Origin: Schoenoplectus triqueter
Taxonomy: Eukaryota; Streptophyta; Magnoliopsida; Poales; Cyperaceae
Reading direction: 5' to 3'
NCBI GenBank assembly: GCA_964058805.1
Contig: CAXKVV010002162.1
Coordinates: forward strand, 1-51,795
Length of the DNA: 51,795 nucleotides
How positions within the stretch are numbered: the first letter of the stretch is position 1; each line of letters starts with the position of its first letter. Made by a program: the position numbers and the translations under genes. Positions 24,339 to 37,076 of the stretch are shown piece by piece. A model generated the notes under the pieces. That model was not told the DNA's origin. It saw nothing but the letters and a program-made list of their open reading frames with translations, and did not search any database.

Positions 24339-27300
24339 TCATGGAGCGTGTCTGCCTACCAAACCCGCCTTCTCACAACAAGCTTCAAGCTTCAATGGCG
24401 GTACCGGCTTCGTCAACATATCCGAACAATTTTCACTCGTATGGATTTTCTCCAACACCAATTCCTTATTCTCAAGCACATCTTGAATCCAATGATACCT
24501 CAAATCAATGTGCTTGGAACGAGAGTGAAACATCGGATTTTTACTCAAATGTATTGCACTTTGACTATCACAAAACAAAACATATTGTTCTTGCCGAATA
24601 CCCAACTCCTGCAAGAACTTCTTCATCCAAATTAGTTCTTTGCACGCCTCCGTAACGGCTATGTACTCGGCTTCGGTAGTCGAGAGTGCAACACATTTTT
24701 GCAGTTTAGATTGCCATGACATGACCCCGTTTCCAAAACAAACCAAATAACCGGATGTAGACTTCCTCGAGTCTACGTCACCGGCCCAATCGGCATCCGT
24801 ATATGCCTCCAAAACCGGTTCGGATGTACCCCCAAAACAAATGCAATGATTTGTTGTACCTCTCAAGTACCTAAGAATCCACTTAACGGCATTCCAATGC
24901 GCTTTACCCGGATTAGAAAGAAAACGACTTACCACGCCAACGGCATGAGCAATATCCGGTCTCGTGCACACCATTGCATACATCAACGAGCCTACGGCTG
25001 AGGCATAGGGCACATTCCTCATCTCCTCCTCCTCCTTGTCGTCCTTAGGACAACCATCATTAGTCAATATAAAATGACTAGCAAGGGGAGTAGTTACCGG
25101 TTTACACTTGGCCATGTTGAATCTTTCGAGCACCTTCTCGATATACTTCTCCTGTGACAACCAAATCTTCCGATCTTTCCGATTTCTGGTGATCCTCATA
25201 CCAAGAATTTGCTTAGCCGCACCCAAATCTTTCATAGCAAATTCACTACCAAGTCTCTCTTTCAATGCTCTAATTTTTCACAAATCACTACCGATGACCA
25301 ACATGTCATCAACATAGAGCAAGAGAATAATAAAATCACCGCTAGAATATCGTTTCACAAAAACACAATTGTCGGAATTAGTTTTCATGAAATTGTTGTC
25401 ACTCATAAAAGATTCAAACCTTTTGTACCAATTTCGTGGCGCTTGTTTCAAGCCATAGAGGCTCCTCCTCAACTTGCACACCAAGTGCTCTTGTCCTTCC
25501 GCCACGAATCCTTCGGGTTGCTCCATATAGATCTCCTCCTCCAATTCTCCATGGAGGAATGCGGTTTTGACGTCTAGTTGTTCAATCTCCAAATCCAAAC
25601 TAGCGGCCAAACCGAGCATAACCCGGATAGAGGACATCTTCACAACGGGAGAGAAAATTTCATCAAAATCAACTCCCTTCTTTTGATCAAATCCCTTCAC
25701 TACCAACCGAGCCTTGTATCTCGGCTTTCCTTCTTGACCCTCCGATTTTACCCGATACACCCATTTATTTTTGAGCACATTTTTGCCCTTCGGCAATTCC
25801 ACCAAATCAAAAGTGCTATTCTCATGCAAGGATTTCATCTCATCTTGCATGGCTTCCATCCACTTATTTTTGTGCTCCGATTCAATTGCTTGATCAAAGC
25901 ATTCGGGCTCACCATCATCTACTAACAAAATGAAATCATTAGTAGAGTACTTTGTGTTAGCCCGCCTTTCTCGGGTCGATCTTCTCAATTCTTGTGGTTG
26001 AGAAACCACACTTGAAGAGGTTTCGGCTTGAGGTTCATTCACCTCTTGAGAGTCATTGGTTTCGGTTGGTTCGACTTGGCTTGGTTGTGATGTTTGTGAA
26101 TTAGAGTTAGGGTTAGAAAGAGGAGTTAGGTCAACAAAGTTTCTCGAAGAGGTTTCGGTTTTGTCGAGGTTTTGCAAATCACCAACGTGTTCTTGTTCAA
26201 AGAACACTACATCTCGACTTCTAATTACCTTCTTCTCAATCGGATCCCATAATCGGTACCCGAATTCACCATTCCCATACCCCAAGAAAACACATTCTTT
26301 GGTCTTGCTATCGAGCTTTGACCTTTCATCTCTAGGAATGTGCATAAATGCTCTACAACCAAACACTCTAAGATGATCATAAGAAACATCTTTACCTTTC
26401 CAAATCGTTTCCGGTATATCACCGTCCAACGCATGTGAAGGGGAGCGGTTGATCAAGTGGACCGCCGTGTTCAAGGCTTCACCCCAAAAGCCTTTCAAGA
26501 GTTTAGAATGAGAGAGCATACAACGAATTCTCTCACAAATGGTGCGGTTCATCCTCTCGGCTACACCGTTTTGTTGTGGGGTCTTCGGAACGGTTCTCTC
26601 AAGTTTGATACCGATGGTCTTGCAAAATGATTCGAATGGACCACGGTATTCTCCTCCGTTATCGGACCGGATGCACATCACCTTCTTTTCGGTTTCTCGT
26701 TCCACTTTCACAACCCACTTCTTGAACACGTCCAAAACTTGATCTTTTGACTTTAACGGGTATGCCCATAATTTCCTAGAGTGGTCATCCACAAAAGTCA
26801 CGAAATAAAGTGCACCACCGATACTTCTATCTCCCATAGAACAAAGATCGGTGTGTACCAAATCCAACAAACTCGGTTTCTTACCATGTGGCGTTCTCTT
26901 GAAGGCGACACGGTGTTGCTTGCCCGCCAAACAATGGGTGCAAGAGGTAAGTGAGTTACCGTCACAAGGCACAAAATTCCTTTTAGCGAGAATTTCAATA
27001 CCTTTTTGGCTCATGTGACCCAACCGCAAATGCCACAAATTCATCGAGCTACACTCCGAAACATTCACCTCCCCACAAACTTTAACTTGGGTTGCATAAA
27101 GAGAACCCGATTTCAAACCGCGAGCAATCACCAATTGTCCTCTTGACAATTTCCAACTTCCTCCAAAGAAGCTACTCTTGTACCCTTCGTCATCAAGGAT
27201 ACCAATCGAGATCAAATGAAGTCTCATATCCGGCACATGCCGAACATTCTTCAAAACGAGCTTGCTTCCCAAATTGGTCTCTACACAAATGTCTCCAATG

Positions 27301-28319
27301 CCAACAATCTTGCAAACTCCGTTATCGCCCAATCTTACTACACCACGCTCACCTTCCGTGTAGGAAGTGAACAAGTCACGTTTAGATGTGACGTGGAGAG
27401 AAGCTGCGGAGTCTACGATCCAATTGGAATCTTGACCAATGTAATTCACAAAGCCTTCATTGTAGGCTATGAACACCTCTCCATCGGAAGCAAGAGCGGT
27501 GGTGTTTTCTTTCTCACCATCACCGCCTCTCTCTCTTGATTGACCTCTATTTAAGCCTTCATTCTTGGTTTTTAACTTCTGGCATTCAAATTTCATATGG
27601 CCGGGCTTCTTACAATAATGACAAATGACCCCCTTCCTCGACTTCGACCTTCCCTTCGATTTATTTCGCTTGTCATCATTGTGGGAGTTTCTATGAGAAC
27701 TCCTTCCCCGATTCTCGGTGACTAGAGCCGAAGACTCACCGGTGACACCCAACTCCTTACGTCTCAACTCCTCGTTGAGCATACTATCCTTCACCATGGA
27801 TAGAGTCACGTCACCGTTTGGTGCAGAATTACTCAAGGTCACCACCAAAGTTTCCTAACTATCGGGTAGAGAACTCAACAAAATTAACGCTTGCAACTCC
27901 TCGTCCAAAACCATTTTCATGGTTGACAAACGGTTCACACAATCTTGGAAACGGCTCAAGTGATCCGACACCGAAGAACCTTCTTGGTACTTCATATTAA
28001 CCAACTTCCGAATGAGAAACGCCTTGTTCTGAGCGGTCTTGCGCTCATACATGCTCTCAAGTTTCTCCCACAAAGCTTTGGCATCGGTTTCGGTTGAGAT
28101 ATGGTGGAATACGGAATCATCCACCCATTGTCTAATCAAGGCCATGGTCTTCCGATTAGACACTTTCCAAGCATCCTCTGAGGTTTCTGCGGGTTTGGTA
28201 CCAATAAGGGGTTCATAAGCATCCTTACAATACAACAAATCCTCCATCCGAGACTTCCAAATACCATAGTTGGATGAGGTCAATTTAATCATGGTACCAC
28301 TGCTACTACCTTCTTCCAT
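24339..28319 (-). pseudogene. Copia (Tork/Tnt1-like) gag-pol, two in-frame nonsense codons
   Basis: One frame of 1,327 codons reads from the ATG at 28319 to the stop at 24339, interrupted by TAG at 27857-27855 (codon 155) and TGA at 25280-25278 (codon 1014). There is no frameshift. Gag (KLTSSNYGIWKSRMEDLLYC) comes first, then a CCHC knuckle CHYCKKPGHMKFEC near codon 233. Protease has DSAAS near 303; the Ala form also occurs in Tnt1-type elements. Integrase has an HHCC zinc region, then HTD, SDNGGEY and NGVAERMN at about 427-590. Reverse transcriptase has YVDDML near 1005 and RNase H has TDADWAGD near 1175. The order gag-PR-INT-RT-RH is Copia. The first stop falls at the end of the gag core, the second just after the RT active site, so this copy cannot make RT or integrase without readthrough. 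Confidence 0.93.
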
Positions 28320-28548
28320 CTCAATTTAACAAATACCCAACTAGCAAATCTCCAAATTAACCAAATCAAATCCCAAACCGGGCAGCAAACAGTCAACATA
28401 TATCAACACAGGTTGCGTTATAACGCAACTCCAACTTCTGTTATAACGGAACACAGACAAAGGACAAGTGCTGAAATTCGCCCATATTGCGTTATAACAC
28501 AACAGAACTTCCGTTATAACGAAATTGCGACTGGTACAGATTTACCTC
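28320..28548 (-). other. Truncated 5' leader of the Copia element with four GTTATAAC palindromes
   Basis: Upstream of the gag ATG no primer site (TGGTATCAGAGC) is found, so the leader has been cut before it. It contains GTTATAAC four times (28417, 28440, 28491 and 28513); the first lies in the perfect 16-bp palindrome TTGCGTTATAACGCAA at 28413-28428. At about 28549 the sequence changes to the first unit of the Tat/Ogre element. Confidence 0.6.
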
Positions 28549-28858
28549 TGTGCGACCCTTTTTCGCGCGCGCCGCACCGCCGCTGGGCGATGGGTTTGCG
28601 GAAGAAGGACACGGAGATCCCTCCCGAGCGTGCATCTGCTGGGTGCCGGCTGATTCTGCCGTTTAGAGAGATTTGGATGCACATTCAGGGGTTTTTTTTA
28701 GTGATTGTGAGTTCTTATAGATTCCGGTGGGCGCAAGCCCCCACCGTTAATTACCCTGGGCTACTAACCTTGAGGCACCTCTGGATCTTTGAAAGAGAGA
28801 AGCAAATAGTATAGTTAAAAGATGGTCAAGTGGTCGTCTAGGTTCACAAAAGGGGTCC

Positions 28859-29120
28859 ATGGAAGACGAACCTACAAACAGATCGGTTCAGTCTTTACCG
28901 CTTCAAGAGGTAACCTTACTTACAGATCAGATTAATCTCTTCGAAGGGGTTCGAGGTGAGTCTACTACAGAACGACTCGACCTACTTTATCCTATGGAAG
29001 ACGAACCTACAAACAGATCGGTTCAGTCTATGCCACCTCGAGATATAACCTTACTACAGACCAGGTTAATCTCTTCAGAGGGGCTTGAGGTGAGTCTACT
29101 ACAGAACGACTCGACCTCCG
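28859..29120 (+). repeat. Two ~135-bp tandem copies (ATGGAAGACGAACCTACA unit)
   Basis: ATGGAAGACGAACCTACA begins at 28859 and again at 28994. The unit repeats the words ACAGATCGGTTCAGTCT and GAGGTGAGTCTACTACAG. It gives short open frames, but the composition is that of a satellite-like LTR segment. A decayed version exists in the second unit (31360-31600). Confidence 0.75.
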
Positions 29121-29589
29121 TTGATCTAGAAGATAAACCTACTACAGAACGGTTCAATCTTAACTACTCAACAACCAATCACACAAAATACAACTCGAAG
29201 CGCTGAGCCGGTTGATCTTGAGGTTGGTGAATCAGGAGAAGGGTGGATATGGCCCACGTGTTTCTTCTCACCGATCTTCTAGATCATGAATTCGAAGCAC
29301 TAAGCCGATTCATAAACCTAGGAAACACAATTACACACAATGTTAAACCTGAAGCGCTGAGCCAGCTTAACATTGAGGCATGTGTTAGTGAAGGAACCTA
29401 CCTACAGGACGGTTCACATTCACTGTTTTGTGGATGAATCTACTACAGAGCGATTCAATCTCACGGTCTCGGGAGATGAACCAGAAGACAAACTTATCGA
29501 CGGATGAGTTCAGTCTTGCTAGTTCAAATGGTCATGAATTACTTGTTCATGACACCGAGTCATTAAGATGTCACTTCTCTCGGACATCA

Positions 29590-30045
29590 TAATGTTCTTC
29601 TTCTTCAAAGTCGACATATCTCTCCATGCTGATGTCGTAGCTTTGGTCATTCTTCAGCGAGCGTCAAGATGTTCTTGTCTCGACTAATCATTCTACATGT
29701 TACATTATTTGTGCAAAATCGCTATGTTGCCCTACACCCCTTGTGTGAGCGTACTTAGTCATGAGTTACTTGCTCATGGTAGTGAGTCATTAGGATGTCA
29801 CCTCTCTAGGACATCGTAATGTTCTTCTTCCTCAGAGTCGACATATATCTCCATGTTGATGTCACAGCTCTGGTTATTCTTCATCAAGTGTCAAGATGTT
29901 CCTGTCTCGACATATCTTCTCATGTTGCTATCGAAGCCTTAGTCATTCTACGTCAAGATGTTCCTGTCTCGACGTATCTTCTCATGTTGCCGTTGCAACC
30001 TTGTTTATCCTTCGTCAAGATGTTCTTGTCCTGACTAATCGTTCT
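29590..30045 (+). repeat. ~60-65-bp minisatellite in the LTR-like unit (GTCAAGATGTTC)
   Basis: Imperfect copies of a unit with GTCAAGATGTTCCTGTCTCG recur at 29660, 29890, 29952 and 30015. The matching region of the second unit (32100-32600) has more copies. Copy number differs between the two units, so it expands or contracts independently. Confidence 0.75.
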
Positions 30046-30905
30046 AAATGTTATATCATGTGTGCAAACATCCTCATGTGGCTCTACACCCCTTGTGTGA
30101 GCGTATTTGTTCATTTCCAAAATGTACAAAGCCTATTACATAATATCTTCCATTATTATTTCTATTATAAAGATGCATTTATTTATTATTATTATTATTA
30201 TTATTTTTATTTTTAAACTCTATTTATCTATGTAGAAAAATTATTTATAAAAATAATAGGAAAATGTGTTAGCTATTAACTAGAATTTTATTTATATTTT
30301 TGGGATTTTTATAATAACTAAAATGATAGAATTTTATTTTTATTATTTCTAAACTCTATTTATTTTGTAGAAAATCACTTACAAAAATAATAGAAAATAA
30401 AATGGCTATGATTTTTATTTGTATTTTTAAAATATTTATAATAGCCAAAGTAATAGAATTTCACTATTATATTTCATTATGTTGAAACACTATTCATTAT
30501 GTAAGAGTTATTTACAAATCAAAAGATGATTAGCTATATTATTTTTATTTTTATTATTTTTCTTATTTCTAAGATCTATAATAGCTAAAAGAAATCATTA
30601 TTAATATTCTATTCTTTTCATTATATATATTTTTTTATTATTTCTATTTATTATCTATAGAAAAATATAAGATTTTTTTTATTATTATCATTATTTGAAA
30701 ATAGCCATAAGGGATGGAATTCATTATATTCTTTATTACTACTATTATTTTTATTGCATTTTATCCATCAAAATATTTTTATTGTATATTTGTTTAGAAA
30801 TAACAAAAGAAATGCAATATTAAAAACTATATTATCATTCTTTATTATAGAAGAAAATGCATTTTACTATCTATTACCATGGTAGTGTATCTTTTTGTAT
30901 ATTTT

Positions 30906-31051
30906 TGTGCGACCCTTTTTCGCGCGCCGCCGCACCGCCGCCGGGCGATGGGTTCTGCGGAAGAAGGACACGGAGATCCCCCCTAGATATGCATCCAAAA
31001 TCTTATGTTCCCTGAGTTTATTTTGATAGTCCCACTGGGCGTGCCAGATCC
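30906..31051. repeat. Partial third copy of the unit start
   Basis: The first ~75 bases repeat the GC-rich unit start (TGTGCGACCC to GGAGATCCC) and then switch to unrelated sequence for ~70 bases, just before the second full unit. It looks like the scar of an unequal exchange. Confidence 0.75.
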
Positions 31052-33415
31052 TGTGCGACCCTTTTTCGCGCGCCGCCGCACCGCCGCCGGGCGATGGGTT
31101 CTGCGGAAGAAGGACACGGAGATCCCTCCCGAGCGTGCATCTGCATGGGTGTCGGCCGATTCTGCCGTTTAGAGATTATTTGGATGCACATTCAGGGGGT
31201 TTTTAGTGATTGTGAGTTCTTGTAGATTCCGGTGGGCGCAAGCCCCCACCGTTAATTACCCTGGGCTACGAACCTCGAGGCACCTCTGGATCTTTGAAAG
31301 AGAGAAGCAAATAGTATAGTTAAGAGATGGGCAAGTGGTCGTCTAAGTGTATAAAAACGGGTCTACGGAAGATGAACCTACCAACAGACCGGTTCAATCT
31401 AGGGAAGACAAAACCTACAAACAGATCGGTTTTATCCTATGGGGGACGAACCTACAAACAGACCGGTTCAGTCCATGCCACCTCGAGATGTAACCTTACC
31501 AACAGACCAGGTTAATCTCTTCATAGGGGGCTTGAGGTGAGTCTACATACAGACCGACTCGACCTCCGTTGATCTAGAAGATAAACCTACAAACAGACCG
31601 GTTCAATCTTAACTAGTCAACAACCAATCACACAAAATACAACTCGAAGCACTGAGCCGGTTGATCTTGAGGTTGGTGAATCAGGAGAAGGGTGGATATG
31701 GCCCACGTGTTCCTTCTCACCGATCTTCTAGATCATGAATTCGTAGCACTAAGCCGATTCATAAACCTAGGAAACACAATTGCACACAATGTCAAACATG
31801 AAGCGCTGGGCCAGTTCAACATTGAGGCATGTGTTAGTGAAGGAACCTACCTACAGAACGGTTCACATTCACTGTTTTGTGGATGAATCTACCAACAGAC
31901 CGATTCAATCTCACATTCTCGGGAAATGAGCCAGGAGATAAACTCATCGACGGACGAGTTCAGTCTTGCCAGCTCAAATGGTCATGAATTACTTGTTCAT
32001 GACACCGAGTCATTAAGATGTCACTTCGCTCGGACATCGTAATGTTCTTCTTCTTCAAAGTCGACATATCTCTCCATGCTGATGTCGTAGCTTTGGTCAT
32101 TCTTCAACGAGCGTCGAGATGTTCTTGTCTCAACTAATCATTCTATGTGTTGCATTACTTGTGCAAAATTACTATGTAGCCCTACACCCCTTGTGTGAGC
32201 GTATTCAATCATGAGTTACTTGCTCATGGCAGCGAGTCATTAAGATGTCACCTCTCTAGGACATCATAATGTTCTTCTTCTTCAGAGTCGACGTATATCT
32301 TCATGTTAGTATCGTAGCTCTGGTTATTCTTCATCAAACATCAAGATGTTCTTGTCTCGATGTATCTTCTCAGATCGCTATCGAAGCCTTAATCTTCAAA
32401 CGTCAAGATGTTCTTATCTCAACGCATCTTCTTCATGTTGCTATCAAAGCCTTAATCTTCCCACGTCAAGATGTTCTTGTCTCAACGTATTTTATTATTA
32501 TTCATCAAATGTCAAGATGTTCTTGTCTTGACATATCTTCTCATATCACTATTAAATCCTTAATCATCTTACGTCAAGACGTTCTTGTCTTGACTAATCG
32601 TTCTAAATGTTGTGTGAATATTCTCATGTGAGCATTTTTATTCATTTCAAAATATGCAAAGCCTATATAATATTTTCTATTATTATGCATTTATCTATTA
32701 TTATTATTATTATTATTATTTTTTTTTTTTTATTCTATTTATCTATGTAGAAAATTATTTACAAAAATAATAAGAAAAGGGGTAGCTATTAACTTAGAAC
32801 TTTATTTATATTTTTGGGATTTTTATAATAGCTAAAATAGTAGAATTTTATTTTTATTATTTCTAAACTCTATTTATTCTATAGAAAACCACTTACTAAA
32901 ATAATAGAAAATAAAATGGCTATGATTTTTATTTGTATTTTTTTTTAAAATGTTCATAATAGCTAAAGTAATAGGATTTTATTATTATATTCTACTATTC
33001 ATTATGTAAGAATCATTTACAAAATTAAAAGGTAGTTAGCTATACTATTTTACTATTATTATTTTTATTTATATTTTTTTATTTTTAATATATATTTTTT
33101 TTATAATAGCTAAAAGAAATCATTACTAATATTCTATTCTATTTATTATACTATTTTTATATCTATTTTTATTATCTCTATTTATTATCTATAGAAAAGT
33201 ATAAGATTTTTTATTATTAGTTGAAAGTAGTCATAAGAGATGAAATTCATTATGTTTTTATTACAACTATTATTTTTATTACATTTTATTCATCAAAAGT
33301 ATTTTTATTGTATATATTTGTATAGAAATAACAAAAGAAATACAATTCATACTATAAAACTATATTATCATTCTTTATTATGAAAGAAAATGCATAGTAG
33401 TATATTTTGTATATT
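31052..33415. repeat. Second ~2.36-kb unit of the LTR-like tandem repeat
   Basis: It is collinear with 28549-30905 over its full length, including the GATATGGCCCACGTGTT block, the GTCAAGATGTTC minisatellite (32330-32600) and the AT-rich tail. Homology ends near TGTATATTTTGTGC at about 33415. Differences are substitutions and changes in minisatellite copy number. Confidence 0.75.
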
Positions 33416-36239
33416 TTGTGCTATTTATTCTTATTATTCTTTTTACAGGAAAATATCAAGAAAATATCAATATAATATCTATTATTATTCGTATTTTTTT
33501 TATTTATCAAAGAATATAGCTAATTTCATTATTTATTATAGTATATTACTATCACTATTATTATTTCATGGAAAATCACTTGAAAAATCACTAAAATATA
33601 TCTAGTTATTATTTATGATTTTTATTTGTATTTTTGGAATTTTTATAGTATTTAAAATGACAAGTCAAATCTAGGTCAACTATATCAATATTTGTAATGT
33701 ATTTTGCTTTTAAATTGTTTTATCATGATTATATTTCTAAGACTGGAATATTATCATATAGAAAAATAGTATGGAAAATAAGAAAATTTTAGAAACAAAT
33801 TTGAGTCAATTTGGAGTTCAATAGCATTTTCAAATCATTTATTTACTCCATATTATTACTATTCTGTTATTATTTAATTAATGGGCTTAATCTGGGCCGC
33901 CAGATCTGTATCAAGATCAGTGTATATCTTTTATATAACTTTATTTTTATTTGGGCCGCCGGATATGCTTCAAGATTGGTTTGTATTAGATGGACGGCCC
34001 AGATCTATATTCGCATCTCCATTTAATGCGGCGTTTTATTTCACGCGTTCGATATCTTCAAGATTCACAATGCGCATCAATATCCGTGCGGCCGAGATTC
34101 TCTGACTCTCCAGTCAACATGAGCTTCAAGATTAGTGCCATTGGCAGCGCCGGCGATTGCGGCCGTCTTTCTCCGATCAGACAACTGCCCTAGTATCGTA
34201 TTGTCATGGAGAATCATTCTACAATGTCTGATCGACGATCCATCCGGTGAACCGTGATGTATACCACTGTCGGATGAGTCAATTTGGTACCAGTCGGTAC
34301 CGAATTTCATATCCCATAAATTCAAAGCAATTGATCATCTTTTACAACAATTAAGCACACAATCAGCATCGTATATACATGTAAATGCCTTCTATCATGA
34401 TTAGAACGATTTAAATTGGCCTATAACTCCATTATTCGGGATGATTGTCAAAGCGCAACAGAAGCCATTGGTACCGATTGCAATTTACTTCAAATTCATG
34501 TTATTCATTGATCAATATTGACATTGTCATGCTTAATACTCTTTATAACACTTATTCAAACCACGACATGCATGCATATGCTTATAATCTTCCCTAATTC
34601 TCAATCTGAAACTCAATTTCAGAAACGGAACGCGATAACAGTATTGAAATTCCAAATCAGTCGAGTTCTCAAGATTATATCTGAGATCAATCGACTTCAA
34701 AGGACTCCCCAGACCCTAATGCATATAGTATTAACAAGGATCAAGATAATTCTCACTCAAGAATCAAGAATTGATCAATGAACTCAACTGTTACCGAGTT
34801 CTCAAGTTGAACTGAGATCAATCGATTTAACAGCCTTATTCATCAACCTTTAATCAAAATTCATTGAAAGAAATGAAAGATTTATACTATATAAACTTGC
34901 AATGCATGAAATAAAGAAGAAAATCATGAAGAAAGAGTTGAAATTCAAAGAAATTTAGAAACAGCACAGTAAAATGCTGATACCCAGTGGCAATTACATC
35001 TTTAAAGCTCCAATCTTCAAGAATTAAATCTACTAATCCCTAATTGGCAGATAATAGAGTATATAGCTTACCTCCAAACAAGTAATTGAAGCAAATAGAT
35101 CGAGTTCTCAAGTTAAAACTGAGATCAATCGATTCTATCAGAGTTCTCTTCTGGATTCTTGCTTCTTCTTACTCTCTCTCTCTCTATAAAGTGCTCTCTC
35201 TATCTCTTGTCTTCTGTATGCGTGTGTTGTTGGTTCTCCATGGATCAGATGCTTTATATAGGCAATTGGGATGGTGCACCAAGGAATCAGAACTGTACAC
35301 CACTCATACACCAACAATTGGACTTCCTTGGCTCATGGGTATGGTTCTTCAATTCTGTTAGTGCTTCTGTTGCGATGTGGGCCCCTATTCAAAGAATCCA
35401 AAGCTTAAGCCTTTCACTGTTGACCATGTTTGACTCCCCTTCTTATCTGTTGCTAGAACCTTCTAGAGCATCTAAACATACTATATATACTCATTCCAAT
35501 GTATCTAGAGCATTCATTCATCCTCTGCCATTGTAGTTTATCTCCAAAATTCAAAGCTTTATCACCCGATTGTGAGCTTTGATCAAAGACATATCTCCAC
35601 TATCCAATTGATAATCTCCATCACTTAAACAGCATCGTGTAAGTACAGGGAAGCTACAAGCATTGCCAATTCAAGCTGAGAGTGCAGGGTTTCAAGTTTT
35701 CTCCATTTGCCCGACTTCACCACTTCTTCTCAATTACTTCAATTCATCCCCTAATTGCTGCTCCTTTCTTCATACACAGCGTCGCCTAAGTGAATAGAAG
35801 AAGCCTACATCATCAATTTTCAATTTTAAAGCAAGGACAGAAGTGTTTCATCAATCACCCGAGGTATTCACCTCTCTCAATAACCCTATTCACTCATCAC
35901 TTTCCGATTTTGATCAATTACACATACTCTCCCATGTATAGGCTAGCTCTAGGTGAAAGGAATTGGAGTTGCGAGCTTTGGAGAGCTTGATCAGCGTTAA
36001 TGGCGCCTTCTGCCTCGTCGAGAAGAAGAAAGAAGAGAGGGAGGGGAGAAGGAGAAGAGAGAGAAGGGGGCGCGCTCGGCGCACAGAGTCCACTACTAGG
36101 TGGGACCCACAGTCAGAGGGGCAACACGAGTGAGCCAGGTACACATCGCTTCTTTCCTTTGATTTAAATCTCTGATTAGATCTGTGCATAGGCCTGGTGC
36201 ATGATTGCCTGTGTGAGCTATACATTCATAAACCTGACA
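33416..36239. other. Non-coding Tat/Ogre segment between repeat units and promoter region
   Basis: Nothing here reads as a gene. It starts AT-rich (33416-33870), then becomes mixed. A ~36-bp word family (GAGTTCTCAAG, then TGAGATCAATCGA) occurs at 34661, 34794 and 35100. A (CT)n run sits at 35173-35187, and a purine-rich tract at 36014-36070. The inner end of the 3' LTR probably lies somewhere here, but I cannot place it. Confidence 0.55.
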
Positions 36240-36417
36240 AATGGGCCCCACATGTAAGTATATGAATCTCGGCCCATTAGTCCAGCTGTGGATTGATTAA
36301 CTCTTTGCTTAAATCTAATTGATCTGACTTGGCACACTCTGATAGGTCCACTTGTTTAATCAATCCATTAATCATCTGTTATAGTATTGATCCATGCTGA
36401 GGTGGCTCTGTAGTGTA

Positions 36418-36566
36418 GTGCCATGTGGCACTAGGGTGGTGAGGTGGTCTCCTCTGGCTGTGCCATGTGTCATAGGGTTGGGTTAAGTGGACCTCTGGTG
36501 TGGTGCCATGTGGCACTAGGGTGGTGAGGTGGCCCACTGGCTGTCTGCCACGTGGCACTAAGGTGG
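36418..36566 (+). repeat. Minisatellite with TGCCATGTGGCACTAGGGTGG unit (split as TGCCATGTGGCAC plus TAGGGTGG)
   Basis: Near-perfect ~30-bp copies lie at 36418-36448 and 36503-36532, with partial or diverged copies at 36459-36490 and 36544-36566. The unit core is a palindrome (GCCATGTGGC, mutating to the G-box GCCACGTGGC in the last copy), so the array multiplies a potential bHLH/bZIP binding word. Confidence 0.7.
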
Positions 36567-37076
36567 GGCCCACCTGTCAGTGACTCATACCTGGGTGGGG
36601 CCCACTTGCTGACATGGCCCAATGAGAGGCTGCCACGTGGCACACCCTCTCTCTTCGCTTATTTTATTCCTTCTGTGTTTCTTGCACCCAGTTTGTACCC
36701 AGAGCTGCTATCATCCCCAACTTGTACCCAGATCTGCTCTGATCAAATCTCAGCCTTTGATTAATCCATTTATTCTGCTTTCATCTTCCCTGAATTTATT
36801 TTAATAGCTCCACTTATCCAAAAATCATGAAATTTTCACCAAAAATCCCTAAAATCATGATGATCATCCCTGTAATTTTTAATTCCATTTTTGCCCCTGC
36901 CTCTCTGAATTAAAAATTCTTTCATCCATAAAACCCTATTATTCCTTATGAATTAATCCCTGATTTCATTTGTAGCTCAATGTCTCTGCCAATTATCTCC
37001 CTTTTGCAGAAACCACCCTAACTAAATACCAATTAGACTTATATTGATATTCATTAGGGCTTGATTTGATCAAATG

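Larger units (their letters stand above)
28549..30905. repeat. First ~2.36-kb unit of the LTR-like tandem repeat
   Basis: It starts TGTGCGACCCTTTTTCGCGC, a GC-rich block, then moves through short tandem repeats into an AT-rich tail with many TTTTATTATT words. Nearly the same sequence begins again at 31052. Probably part of the 3' LTR of the Tat/Ogre element; no conserved domain is encoded. Confidence 0.75.

Noticed and set aside
25209..27539. Plus-strand frames of 60-122 codons opposite the Copia gag-pol
   Set aside because: Mirror frames of a conserved coding strand, without domain signals.
29243..30216. Short plus-strand frames (64-106 codons) in the LTR-like units as genes
   Set aside because: They follow the tandem repeats, differ between the two units and show no domain.
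28549..33415. The two 2.4-kb units as the two LTRs of a separate small retrotransposon
   Set aside because: Only ~146 bp separates them, made mostly of another copy of the unit start. There is no primer site, polypurine tract or coding sequence between them.
36014..36070. Polypurine tract of the Tat/Ogre element
   Set aside because: The purines lie on the plus strand, but the element is on the minus strand, so its polypurine tract must read as pyrimidines here.
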